A stretch of 64,000 nt of DNA from Planctomycetota bacterium (GTDB taxonomy: Bacteria > Planctomycetota > UBA1135 > GCA-002686595): NCBI GenBank assembly GCA_012960475.1, contig DUBE01000013.1:59324-123323 (forward strand), in the 5' to 3' direction. A program made the translations under genes and the position numbers. Within the stretch, counting starts at the first letter, position 1, and each line of letters starts with the position of its first letter. A model generated the notes under the pieces. That model was not told where the DNA came from. It did no database searches and saw only the letters and a program-made list of their open reading frames with translations. Positions 17,664 to 26,279 of this stretch are shown here, one piece after another.

Positions 17664-19916
17664 CTAAGGCGTCTCGATCCAGGCCTCTTCCCGGCCATAG
17701 GCAGCTTGGCGCTCGAGCAGACCCGCACGCATCTCCACGGGCCAGTCAGCGCCAAGCTCAAGAGCGCGGACAATCGTCCTCTGGGCTGCAGAAAAATCAC
17801 CCGCAGCCGCCTGGGCCGCGGCCAGGGTATCGAGGGAATCAGTGCTCGGCGGGTCTGGCAGGCGGTCCTGGAGCAATTCCAGGGCCCTTACCCCATCGCG
17901 CAGTTCGGCGTCAGGAGTCGTGGCCAAGAGCCAGACGCACAGAGAGCGGACAGGCCAAAGCTCCGGGGTCTCTGCCAGCCACACTTCCAGCAACTCCACC
18001 AACTCCACACTCAAACCCGCGCGCAGCAACTGACGCACCAGCAAGTCCCGACCCGGTTGATGGTCCGGACCATGAACCAAAGTCTCGCGAGCCAACTCCA
18101 GGGCTCGCTGATCATCCCCGAGCATTTCCGCCGCCAGCCCACAGGTGTAGAGCACATCGGGCTCCGTGGGCGCAAGGTCCAAAGCCTTATCCAAGATCTC
18201 CAGCGCCTGCCCGGCCGCATCGGACTGCAGCAGAGCAGCGCCCCAACCCTGGAACGCTCGCCAATCCAAAGGATCGGCCTGTGCGGCCACTTCAAAGCGC
18301 TCAAGCGCCGCGGGCAAACGCCCAGCTTGCGCCAAAGCGATCGCCACTCGCCTTTGCAGATTACCATCGCCAGGACTTTGATCCGCCAAAGCCAAGAGGG
18401 CGGCCAGCCCTTCGCTACCCCCCGTCAACTCCGCCAACAGAATTGCTGCTCGCGACTCACCCGCCTGATCTGCCAGCAATGCCTGGGCACTGGCCGCCTG
18501 GCGGTTGCCCAGATCCGAGTACGCCTGGGCCAGAGCCAGGTGAAAGCCCCCGCGCCAACGATCAGAATCGTCCCAGCCAATCCTCTCCACCACCAAAGAA
18601 AGCACAATCAACACGGCCGCAGCAGCAAGCCAACGCGATCGCCTCATGACCGCCAGGGAGACACCACCCGCAACCAAGAAACTCGCAGCGGGCACGACCG
18701 GCAGGCGATAGCGCGGGGTGTACCAAAAAACCACCACCACGCCCAGAGCCGAGAGTGTCAGCAGCAACGCTGGCAGCAAGCAACGCGCATTTCTGCGCAG
18801 ACCCAACAGGCCTGCCAGAATTCCAAGGGCCACAACCAGATGACTGGGCAAGGGCGCCAACCAGAGGGTCGACAGCACTTCATCACGCTCCAGGGTGACC
18901 AAATCGATGTCTCCGTAGTTGCGTCCCCCGAGGAACAGGGCGCCCTTGCGCAGGGCCAGCCCAAAGGCCCGTTTGGGTTCGGACTTCCACCACTCAAGGC
19001 CGCGCGAGAAGAAGTGCCCACTCACATCCGACCAGCCCGCATCAGGTCCCAGAGCAGCTCGCGTTTGCTCCAGAGCTTCCCGCTGGTGGACACTCTTGTC
19101 CATGGAGAGGCCTGAACCCGTGATGGTCCCGTCCGCGCGGAAGTTGTTTCCATGGTAGAAAGTCACGCCGGCATGGGCCGTCACCGGAATCAGGTCTCCG
19201 CTAGCCGCCAGGTTGTGAAGGGTCGCGGGAGCGATGCAGACGACCGCCGCCAAGGCCGCGCCCATTCCAGCCTTCGCCCCGGCAATCCAAACAACCCAAA
19301 GAGCCATCAAGAGGAGCAGTGGCAACATCACCGGCCAGGCCAAGGTCGTCGCGCCAGCTGCTGCGCCCAGCCAAAGAGCGCGCCGCAGATCCGGCTGCAA
19401 TACACAGGCGACGGCCCGTTCGATCACCCAGGCCACGAGCAGCAACTGCAGAGAACCGGACAGGACCCTCCCGGGGGCGTGAGCACATTCGGTACTGAAG
19501 AGCACGAGCCCCGCAGCCAGAGCCGGGGCGGTAGCGCCCCCAAAGGCCCTCATCACTGCGCGACCCACCAAAGCCGCAGCCCCAAGCACGAACACACCAC
19601 CGAGCACTTGCCAAGCCAAGAGGCCACCTCCCAGAGCTCGCACCAGGCCCGCCACGTAGGGCGCAAGAGGTGCACCGAAAAAGGGCATGTCCCCGATCAA
19701 CTCTCCGCGGGCGATGCGTCCGGCCCACTCCCAGTTGTGCGCCGCGTCCACCCGGGGCACGTGACTCAATGGATTTTGCGCCCAGTCCTGAACGCGAATC
19801 AGAATCTGCACTAACAAACCGGCCAGGAGCACGAGCAAGAGACGTTGTTGACCCGCGCTGTTCTGAGCAGGACTGGGTCGATCAGGCTTGGGCCCTCTAG
19901 AATCAGAAGCTCCCAT
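17664..19916 (-). CDS. PMT/ArnT-type membrane glycosyltransferase with C-terminal TPRs
   Basis: The start at 19916 is the second Met; its ATG overlaps the upstream TGA as TGATG, a classic coupling arrangement. The alternative Met lies 12 bp earlier. The N-terminal about 460 residues have around ten hydrophobic segments, with an early acidic 'DAAHNWEWAGRI' in the first periplasmic loop, where dolichyl/undecaprenyl-phosphate-sugar transferases (GT39/GT83) carry catalytic acids. The last about 280 residues form Ala/Leu-rich TPR-like repeats ('PAALERFEVAAQADPLDWRA', 'AGQALEILDKALDLAPTEPD'). Such PMT-TPR fusions would add sugars to exported proteins or lipids. The neighbouring TPR and ASPIC/UnbV lipoproteins are candidate substrates or partners, by position only. 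Confidence 0.75.
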   Translation of the reverse strand: MGASDSRGPKPDRPSPAQNSAGQQRLLLVLLAGLLVQILIRVQDWAQNPLSHVPRVDAAHNWEWAGRIARGELIGDMPFFGAPLAPYVAGLVRALGGGLLAWQVLGGVFVLGAAALVGRAVMRAFGGATAPALAAGLVLFSTECAHAPGRVLSGSLQLLLVAWVIERAVACVLQPDLRRALWLGAAAGATTLAWPVMLPLLLLMALWVVWIAGAKAGMGAALAAVVCIAPATLHNLAASGDLIPVTAHAGVTFYHGNNFRADGTITGSGLSMDKSVHQREALEQTRAALGPDAGWSDVSGHFFSRGLEWWKSEPKRAFGLALRKGALFLGGRNYGDIDLVTLERDEVLSTLWLAPLPSHLVVALGILAGLLGLRRNARCLLPALLLTLSALGVVVVFWYTPRYRLPVVPAASFLVAGGVSLAVMRRSRWLAAAAVLIVLSLVVERIGWDDSDRWRGGFHLALAQAYSDLGNRQAASAQALLADQAGESRAAILLAELTGGSEGLAALLALADQSPGDGNLQRRVAIALAQAGRLPAALERFEVAAQADPLDWRAFQGWGAALLQSDAAGQALEILDKALDLAPTEPDVLYTCGLAAEMLGDDQRALELARETLVHGPDHQPGRDLLVRQLLRAGLSVELVELLEVWLAETPELWPVRSLCVWLLATTPDAELRDGVRALELLQDRLPDPPSTDSLDTLAAAQAAAGDFSAAQRTIVRALELGADWPVEMRAGLLERQAAYGREEAWIETP

Positions 19917-21592
19917 CACTGGCCCCACGCTCCCGACTGCACCTCTCCACTCGCCTGATCTATGCGGTATGTCCGCCCCGCAGACAAGGCGCCGACCTCC
20001 AATCGACTGCCATCAGGCCAGACAATCCGCAATCCATCGAGTTGCTGCGCCTCGCCCAAACCAAAGTGCAGACGATTATCACTGCTGGAGAGAAAGCCTG
20101 TCTGGGATCCCACCCAGCGTTTCTGGATCTGCTCTCCAAGCAGGCCCTCCACAATCGCTCCAATTGCTTCGCGATTGCCACCTTGACCCACGAGTTCCAC
20201 CAACAGACTGTTTCCGCCGCGCCCAAGATTCTCCAACACCACCGGCGCACCATCCAACACGCCCATGACCAGATCCAAGTCCCCGTCATGATCCAAGTCC
20301 CCGACCGCTCCCCCGCGCCCGGAGCGAGGAACACGAAATCCCGGCCCCCCTTGTTCCTTGGGCTCAGAAAAGTGTCCCTGGCCATCGTTCTCAAAGATCT
20401 GAGCGGGCTGGGCGTAACTCGGCCCTCCAGGTACGGCGTCCATTTGTGGGTACACATGGCCATTGAAGGCCCATAGATCCTGATCCCCATCGCTGTCCAG
20501 ATCCGCAAAACCACAGGCCCAGCCAAGGGAATTCCAAGTGGGCGCGTGCAAGCGGGTGCGGGTAGTGCGATCGCGCCAGAATCCGTCCTTACCCCGGCGA
20601 TAGAAGGTGAAATAGTCGTTGGAAAAATTGGTGATGAACAACTCCGGCTGCAGATCTCCGTCCGCATCTCCTAGAGCAATGCCCATACCCGCCTGAGGCC
20701 CACCCTCCATGGAGAGGGCACAACCCAGGCGCCCTGCATGGTCCACAAGCGCTTGCCCGTCCTCATTGCGCCAGAGCTGGTTTGGCGTAGTGTCATTGGC
20801 CACATAGAGATCCAAGTCTCCATCCCCATCCTCGTCAAAGACAACCACGCCGAAGCCATAGTTCGGGTCGCGTCCGAGTTCTTCCCCTGGCTGGACCAAC
20901 TCAAAGCTCCCGTCTTCCCGACCCAAGTACAAGTGGTCCATCTGGGCGGGCAACCCCGTTGGGCCATAGTACACATGCTGACCGAGATAGAGGCTCTTGC
21001 CCCGCTCCTTGATCGCCGCCTGATCGAAGTCGATGTGGTTGACGACAAAGAGATCCAGGATTCCATCCCTGTTGAAGTCGAGCCAGGCCGCGCCGGTACT
21101 CCAACTCTCATCCCCGAGTCCGCTAGACTCGGTGCGATCCTCAAAGGTCCCATCTCCCCGGTTGAGCAACAGACGATTCGGACCAGCTCGGGTAATGTAG
21201 AGATCTACATCCCCATCCCCATCAAAGTCGCAGGCATTGACCCCATAGGCCCGACCACCGGGTGTGGCCGCCAAACTGGAATCAGCAGACGCCCGCCGAA
21301 ATCCCCCGCGCCCATCCCCAAGAAAAAGGGCGTCTGCCCTGGCTTCCCCCGCAGCATTCCCGCCGCCAACAGCAAAGAGGTCGAGGTTGCCGTCTCCATC
21401 AAAATCCCGCAGGGCCACGCCGGCTCCAAAGGAATCGCTGACATAGTCTTTTTGCCCTGTACCGCTGATGTTCTGAAAGTCCCCTTCACCCACCGGCCGA
21501 GCTTCAAACCAAAGGGTTGGCTTGGGTGCGCCAGGCCCGCAACCAACCCAAGACAGGCCGAGCAAAAGCAGCAGACGCGCGGATCGCATCAA
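19916..21592 (-). CDS. FG-GAP/ASPIC-UnbV (CRTAC1-like) lipoprotein
   Basis: A lipoprotein signal ends in 'LSWVGCG'. The body holds repeated Asp-rich calcium loops of the FG-GAP/VCBS type ('DFDGDGNLDLF', 'DFDGDGDVDLYI', 'DEDGDGDLDLYVAND', 'DLDHDGDLDLVMG'), which build a beta-propeller. The C-terminus is the ASPIC/UnbV domain: 'GGNSLLVELVG', 'GFLSSSDNRLHFGLG' and 'LRIVWPDGSRLEV'. These proteins are surface or periplasmic and of largely unknown function. They are very often encoded next to TPR proteins, as here. The start overlaps the end of the TPR lipoprotein gene by 4 bp (ATGA), and the stop overlaps the PMT-TPR start. Confidence 0.88.
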   Translation of the reverse strand: MMRSARLLLLLGLSWVGCGPGAPKPTLWFEARPVGEGDFQNISGTGQKDYVSDSFGAGVALRDFDGDGNLDLFAVGGGNAAGEARADALFLGDGRGGFRRASADSSLAATPGGRAYGVNACDFDGDGDVDLYITRAGPNRLLLNRGDGTFEDRTESSGLGDESWSTGAAWLDFNRDGILDLFVVNHIDFDQAAIKERGKSLYLGQHVYYGPTGLPAQMDHLYLGREDGSFELVQPGEELGRDPNYGFGVVVFDEDGDGDLDLYVANDTTPNQLWRNEDGQALVDHAGRLGCALSMEGGPQAGMGIALGDADGDLQPELFITNFSNDYFTFYRRGKDGFWRDRTTRTRLHAPTWNSLGWACGFADLDSDGDQDLWAFNGHVYPQMDAVPGGPSYAQPAQIFENDGQGHFSEPKEQGGPGFRVPRSGRGGAVGDLDHDGDLDLVMGVLDGAPVVLENLGRGGNSLLVELVGQGGNREAIGAIVEGLLGEQIQKRWVGSQTGFLSSSDNRLHFGLGEAQQLDGLRIVWPDGSRLEVGALSAGRTYRIDQASGEVQSGAWGQ

Positions 21593-22623
21593 TCGTCCTT
21601 CTCCGTGGCTTGACTCGCCTGCTCGATCAGATCGCGCACATGCGCGCGCAAGTGCACAGTTTCCCTGCGCTCGGGATCTCGCAAGAGCGCCAATTCCAAG
21701 GTCTCCAACGCTGCACCTAGTTCGCCCAGGGCCAGAAACAAGCGAGCCTGAGCAAGGAAGACACGCGGGTCAGCAGGTGCCACCACTGTTGCCTGATGAG
21801 CATGGTTGCGTGCAGCGTTGCGATCCCCAGCAGCCAAGGCCATCTCGCTGCGCTCCATCCAGGGGCGCGGGTCGTCCTGGGCTAGGGAAGTGACCAACTC
21901 AAAGTGGACTAGCGCGGTGTCCGGATCCCCGTGCAGGCGAGCGATGCGCCCAGCCACCATGTGCGCCTCGGGATTGTCATGTTTGAGTCCAAAGGCCCGG
22001 TCAACCCAATCCTGGGCATCATCCACAAAGCCCAGGTTCAAGTGCGCCGCCGCCGCCGCGGCCGCGAGCATGGCGTCACCCGGCTGAGCCTGAGTCGCCT
22101 GCAAGGCCGTCAAGAGCACCTTCTCGGCTCCAACAATGCGCTCGAACTCAGCCAGAGCTTCTTCGGCCGCGAATTCATTCCCCAAACGACGCTCCACCTG
22201 GGCTAGACGAAACCAGGCTTCCTTGCGCAGGAGTTCGCGCTCAAGAGCAAGTGAGAAGGCAGCTTTGGCCGCTGCGTCCCGCCCCTCAGCTTCATAGGCT
22301 TCGCCCCGAGTCTGATGAAAACGCGCACTATCCAGGCCCATTGCCTCTGCGCGATCGAGAGCGTCTGAAACACCGGCCAGGCCGGAGAGCAAACGCATCT
22401 CCCCCAAGCGATGCCAGGCCCCAACATGACCAGGATCGAGTTCCAGGGCACGAGCCAACAACTCCGCAGCCTGCGGCGTGTTTCCCGTCCCGGCAACCGC
22501 CTGAGCCTCGATGATCAAATCACGCGCACGATCCTTCGGGGTCTGGGGCTGCGCCGACTCTGAACCGTCGTTGCAAGCGACGGCCAAGAGCAGGGACACG
22601 GTCAGGGGCAGAAACAATCGCAT
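21589..22623 (-). CDS. TPR-repeat lipoprotein
   Basis: The N-terminus has a signal with lipobox 'LLAVAC'. The remaining about 320 residues are helical Ala/Leu/Glu repeats of TPR type: 'AAELLARALELDPGHVGAWH', 'LGFVDDAQDWVDRAFGLKHDN', 'DTALVHFELV', 'GAALETLELALLRDPERRE'. No catalytic motif is seen. It is the first gene of the four-gene minus-strand operon and overlaps the ASPIC/UnbV gene by 4 bp. TPR proteins paired with ASPIC/UnbV proteins are a recurrent arrangement, so the two probably work together at the envelope. The upstream 62 bp to xdhC show no clear promoter; read-through from xdhC is possible. Confidence 0.8.
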   Translation of the reverse strand: MRLFLPLTVSLLLAVACNDGSESAQPQTPKDRARDLIIEAQAVAGTGNTPQAAELLARALELDPGHVGAWHRLGEMRLLSGLAGVSDALDRAEAMGLDSARFHQTRGEAYEAEGRDAAAKAAFSLALERELLRKEAWFRLAQVERRLGNEFAAEEALAEFERIVGAEKVLLTALQATQAQPGDAMLAAAAAAAHLNLGFVDDAQDWVDRAFGLKHDNPEAHMVAGRIARLHGDPDTALVHFELVTSLAQDDPRPWMERSEMALAAGDRNAARNHAHQATVVAPADPRVFLAQARLFLALGELGAALETLELALLRDPERRETVHLRAHVRDLIEQASQATEKDD

Positions 22624-22685
22624 GATGGCAGAGTCTAGACGTCTGCTCCCTACGGTCCAACTGTCGGCGTGTGGGAGATCGGAGG

Positions 22686-23510
22686 CTAAATCCCCGAAGT
22701 TGCCGTACCCGGTGCTCCCTGTGCCTCAATCGAGGAAAGCACGGTCAAAATCTCGGCGGCAGCGGCGAGAGCGATAGCGCCAGGTTCCTTGGATGGCCGT
22801 GCCCCACCGATGGGGCAGTGCACACGCTCAAGTTGCTCTGCATTCATGCCCCGCTGGATCAAGCGGCCTCGAAAGCGTTGCCACTTGCGTTCTGAACCGA
22901 TCATGCCAAGGTAGGGGAATGGCCGCTTGAGCGCCGCCTCCAGCAACGTCAGATCGAGGGCGTGATCGTGGGTCATGATCAGGACGCAGGTGTCTGGGCC
23001 AAGGGTATCCAACTCCGCTTCCGGCGCAGAACTGAAGACCACGGGAAAGGCTGGATCCGATGGCAATTTGGGTTCCAGGGTGTCCTCGGATCGAGAGTCA
23101 ATCAACAGGACCTCGGCTCCCATCCAGGGCGCCAACCCGCCCAAGGCCTGGCCCACATGCCCCGCCCCAAAGACTGCCACCTGCCGCGCTTGCCAAAGGA
23201 AGACCTCGATCAACAATGAAACCTGGCCGCCGCAGCATTGACCCGCTCGCTCGGCCAGAGGCAAATCCAAGCTCTCGGTGCTGGCTGCTCCAGCAGCCAG
23301 CAACTCACGGGCACGCTCCATGGCCATGTGCTCAAGTCGTCCCCCGCCGATGGTTCCAAAAGCCAGTCGGTCAGCAGTCACAATCATGCGCGCTCCCACA
23401 TTGCGCGGGGTACTGCCGATGATGCCGACGACCGTGACCAGAGCGCAGTGCGTCCGGGCCCGGCGCAGGCTGGCCAACTCCTCGATCCAGCGTTGTTGGT
23501 CGTGTGCCAT
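22686..23510 (-). CDS. xdhC: XdhC-family molybdenum-enzyme maturation protein
   Basis: XdhC proteins bind sulfurated molybdenum cofactor and insert it into xanthine dehydrogenase-type enzymes. Seen here are 'GSTPRNVGARM' and 'GTIGGGRLEHMA' of the N-terminal CoxI/XdhC domain, the 'GQCCGGQVSLLIE' motif with its Cys pair, and a Rossmann segment 'VAVFGAGHVGQAL' followed by 'LIMTHDHALD' and 'YLGMIGSERKW' of the C-terminal domain. ATG 23510 was taken as the start; a TTG at 23549 would add 13 residues that do not look native. No xdhA/B or other molybdenum hydroxylase is in the window, so the client is elsewhere. It would fit purine or nicotinate-type catabolism. Confidence 0.88.
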   Translation of the reverse strand: MAHDQQRWIEELASLRRARTHCALVTVVGIIGSTPRNVGARMIVTADRLAFGTIGGGRLEHMAMERARELLAAGAASTESLDLPLAERAGQCCGGQVSLLIEVFLWQARQVAVFGAGHVGQALGGLAPWMGAEVLLIDSRSEDTLEPKLPSDPAFPVVFSSAPEAELDTLGPDTCVLIMTHDHALDLTLLEAALKRPFPYLGMIGSERKWQRFRGRLIQRGMNAEQLERVHCPIGGARPSKEPGAIALAAAAEILTVLSSIEAQGAPGTATSGI

Positions 23511-23646
23511 GGGGATTGCCAGGAGCCAGTGTAACTGACAAGTGGGCAATAGGTGTGATGCCCCGGACCTCGCCCCTCAGCAGTCAGGGCCTAACCCGCC
23601 AGAACTTGATCGGGAACAGCGAGAAATCTGACGAGGCACATCAAGG

Positions 23647-23723
23647 TGGTGGGCCGTAGTGGACTCGAACCACCAACTTCCACCGTGTGAGGATGGCACT
23701 CTAACCAATTGAGTTAACGGCCC
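23647..23723 (-). tRNA. tRNA-Val (anticodon CAC), CCA encoded
   Basis: On the minus strand the sequence folds as a full cloverleaf: acceptor GGGCCGT/ACGGCCC, a D-arm with the usual AATTGGTTAGA loop, anticodon stem CCATC/GGTGG with loop CTCACAC, five-base variable region, and T-arm GGTGG-TTCGAGT-CCACT. The loop places CAC at positions 34-36, reading GTG (Val). The discriminator A (23650) is followed by an encoded CCA (23647-23649). A TAAGAT hexamer at 23744-23739 lies 15 bp upstream and could be its -10 element, but I see no well-spaced -35. No other tRNA is adjacent. Confidence 0.95.
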
Positions 23724-23845
23724 TCTTGAGGGGGCGGGATCTTACTCCCGAGGCCGGGGTCTGGCGACAAGATTCTGGCGGGTTGTAGCCCGGAGATCCA
23801 TGGGACCCTGAACGAGAGCCAGCCAACCCCTTTCCATCGCCCTGC

Positions 23846-25519
23846 TCAGTCCCAGGGCGTCATCCGTCGACGCTTGCTGGGTTTGAAACCAATGCGATGG
23901 GCAACTACTTCGATTTCGGGCACCTCGGGCAGCACAGTGCTGGGCTCATAAACCCACCAGACTTTTGCGCCAGTAACACGCCAGCCGATGGAAGCTCCGG
24001 GGGTGGCGCAAGCAAGCCCATGAGCTGGCGTCAAGGTCACGGGCTCAGTCGTTGGCTGCTTCCCCGAAGGAGGCCAGAGCTCAGTTCGCACCATCTCGCC
24101 CTCGGGCAACAGACCGAGATCTCCGGTGGCCTGCATCCACACACGCAGGGTCTTTTCCAGAGCCGCTGCGCGCTCAGTATGCTGCGGATCGTCGATGAGG
24201 TTGTGCACCTCGTGGGGATCGGCTTGTGTGTCGTACAACTCCCGCGGGGGCTTTGGTGTCAGCAGCATCTGCCATTGAGCTGCGTTGGCCTGCCCACTGG
24301 CCTGCAACTTCTTGATGTCCTCCATCATGGGAATCGAATTGGCATAGGCCACGGGATAGAGATGCGGCTTATCGGGCATCAGGTTGAGCAACAGCCGCCA
24401 GCGGCCATCGGTAATCGCCCGGGTGCGATCGGTTTCCGAGTCCATACGATCCGCATGAAAGGTCACATGGGGTCGGCCCTTCACTTCATGCCGCCCAAGA
24501 AAAGCACGCCCCCCCATCCAGTCCTTGGGTTGGATCCCCGCCAGAGATAAAATCGTCGGTGCAAAATCGATGAAGCTCACCAGCCGCTCGACAGTTGCCG
24601 ACTTGCCCCCGGGCAATCGCACGATCAAAGGCACATGGGTTCCCGAGGCATATGAACTGCGCTTGCCCCGAGGCAGGCCTACCCCATGATCGGCGAAGAA
24701 GAACACCACCGTTTCTTCAAGCAGTCCATCTTGCTTGAGTTGGCCCAAGATCTCCCCCACCTGCTGATCCATCGCCGCGATGTTGTCGTAGGTGCGTGCC
24801 AGATCCTGACGCACGAGGGGCGTGTCAGGATAATAGGGCGGCACACGGATATGAGCGGGATCGGTGACCTTTGGATTACGCTTCGCCTTGGGAAAAGTAC
24901 GGCTCTCGTGCGTCGTGGCCAGATTGAAGACGCTGAAGAAAGGCTGCGAGGGATTGGGCCGATTACGCCAGTGAGCCTTCCCATTGGACTGGTCCCAAAC
25001 CGTCACCGGCTCGCGAAACTGGTAGTCACGCTTGGCGGCATTGGTGCAGTAGTAACCAGCCATGCGCAGAATCTCTGGGAAGCAGCGCACCTCCGGGGGT
25101 GGAGTAGCTTCATAACTGGGGATCGCCGCATAAGCAGCGGGATTACGCTTCACAGCAGCCGAACTGGGTTTTCCGGCGCGGTGATGCATTGAACCAATCG
25201 CAGTAGCCCAACATCCGGTGATCAGAGTGGAACGGGCGCAGGAGCAAACCGGTGAGGTGGCATGTGCTTGGGTGTAGCGCAGGCCCTCTGCGGCGAGAGC
25301 GTCGAGGTTCGGCGTCTGGGCCAAAGGATCCCCGTAGCAACCAAGCCAGGGACTCATGTCTTCAACCGAAATCCAGAGGATGTTCAGAGGGCGTGCCGAG
25401 TCTGCCTCGACAGCATCGCCCTGTGCGGAGGCAATGGACACGATACCCAAGGCCAGTCCTGGCCACAGAAGTAGAGCCCAGCGCACGGGCTTAGTCCTTG
25501 GACTTGTCCCCGAGCACAT
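23846..25519 (-). CDS. sulfatase, heparan N-sulfatase (SGSH)-like, atypical CSCAR motif
   Basis: After an N-terminal hydrophobic signal-like segment, the protein has 'NILWISVEDMSPWLGCYGD' with the metal-binding Asp, then the activation site 'SPVCSCARSTLITG'. The codons TGC-TCC-TGC-GCC-CGT were checked in the sequence. Formylglycine sulfatases normally have C-x-P-x-R or C-x-A-x-R, so Cys at the third position is unusual. The rest is typical: 'FFADHGVGLPRGKR' and 'YDTQADPHEVHNL' near the C-terminus, as in N-sulfoglucosamine sulfohydrolase-like enzymes that attack sulfated polysaccharides outside the cytoplasm. The ATG overlaps the 3' end of an ECF sigma-factor gene by 29 bp, so the two are translationally linked. 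Confidence 0.88.
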   Translation of the reverse strand: MCSGTSPRTKPVRWALLLWPGLALGIVSIASAQGDAVEADSARPLNILWISVEDMSPWLGCYGDPLAQTPNLDALAAEGLRYTQAHATSPVCSCARSTLITGCWATAIGSMHHRAGKPSSAAVKRNPAAYAAIPSYEATPPPEVRCFPEILRMAGYYCTNAAKRDYQFREPVTVWDQSNGKAHWRNRPNPSQPFFSVFNLATTHESRTFPKAKRNPKVTDPAHIRVPPYYPDTPLVRQDLARTYDNIAAMDQQVGEILGQLKQDGLLEETVVFFFADHGVGLPRGKRSSYASGTHVPLIVRLPGGKSATVERLVSFIDFAPTILSLAGIQPKDWMGGRAFLGRHEVKGRPHVTFHADRMDSETDRTRAITDGRWRLLLNLMPDKPHLYPVAYANSIPMMEDIKKLQASGQANAAQWQMLLTPKPPRELYDTQADPHEVHNLIDDPQHTERAAALEKTLRVWMQATGDLGLLPEGEMVRTELWPPSGKQPTTEPVTLTPAHGLACATPGASIGWRVTGAKVWWVYEPSTVLPEVPEIEVVAHRIGFKPSKRRRMTPWD

Positions 25520-26174
25520 GCTTGAGGCGGTCGCCCAGTTTGCTTTCAGCCCGTCGCAACATCATGCGCACAGCGTCTTCGGACTTGCCGCCCATTTTCT
25601 CCCCTGCAGCACGCAAGGTCAGGCCTTGAAAGAAAACCAGAGTGATCGCCTGACGATGTTCAGCTGACAACTCTTCAAGTGCCTGATGCAACAGGACAAA
25701 CGACTCGTCTCGGGCCACCACTCGGGTGACTGAGAGGTCTTCGGTGGGAAAATCCTGCCCAGGACGGTCAGGGTCATTGGAGCCCGCGTCAATTGGACGC
25801 TCAAGAGTCGTGTCCCGCTTGCCGGCGCTGTAGAATTCCGCCCGATCGCGAATCTTGTTCTGCAGAATCTGGATCAACCACCGCAGGAGCGAGCCCTCGC
25901 CCTGATATTGGTAACGTGCAAAGTCCCGGGTCGCCTCACGGAAGGTCGTCTGCGCCAGATCGTCGGGTTCTTCCTTGGCAAGCAGGCGGGCCCCGAGCTG
26001 GCGCCGCGCCACCTGGATCATGGTCTCGTGATAGCGAGTGAACAGATCGTTGAGCGCCTTGGTGTCCCCGGCCTGGGCCTGATTCACCAATTCCTCGACC
26101 TCAGAGGTGAGGAACTCTTCCGGAAGCTCAATTGCGGGGGCTTCGGAGGGCTGGGAATCGTCGGGGAGGGACAT
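25491..26174 (-). CDS. ECF-type RNA polymerase sigma factor
   Basis: The 227-residue protein has sigma region 2 ('LFTRYHETMIQVARRQLG', 'DDLAQTTFREATRDFARY', 'GSLLRWLIQILQNKIRD') and region 4 ('LEELSAEHRQAITLVFFQGL' then 'LRAAGEKMGGKSEDAVRMML'). Regions 1.1 and 3 are absent, as in ECF factors. An acidic 40-residue N-terminal extension precedes region 2. No anti-sigma factor gene is adjacent; instead a sulfatase gene overlaps its 3' end. Planctomycetes encode many such stand-alone ECF factors, some with kinase- or modification-based control. Coupling to a sulfatase suggests it may control sulfated-glycan use, which is inference. Confidence 0.9.
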   Translation of the reverse strand: MSLPDDSQPSEAPAIELPEEFLTSEVEELVNQAQAGDTKALNDLFTRYHETMIQVARRQLGARLLAKEEPDDLAQTTFREATRDFARYQYQGEGSLLRWLIQILQNKIRDRAEFYSAGKRDTTLERPIDAGSNDPDRPGQDFPTEDLSVTRVVARDESFVLLHQALEELSAEHRQAITLVFFQGLTLRAAGEKMGGKSEDAVRMMLRRAESKLGDRLKHVLGDKSKD

Positions 26175-26279
26175 GGGACTGGGGCAGCTCCTATTCTAAG
26201 CCAGACGCATCCCAGATGGGAAAATTCCAGCTTCCCCAGGGCTTGTTTCAGGGCATCCCTGCTGACATTCAGGAAAAAC

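Noticed and set aside
17426-19115. Long + strand frames opposite the PMT-TPR and sulfatase-fold genes (407 and 469 codons)
   Set aside because: They are antisense to well-supported genes. Their translations are Pro/Arg/Gln-rich with no motifs, as expected from GC-rich codon bias on the other strand.
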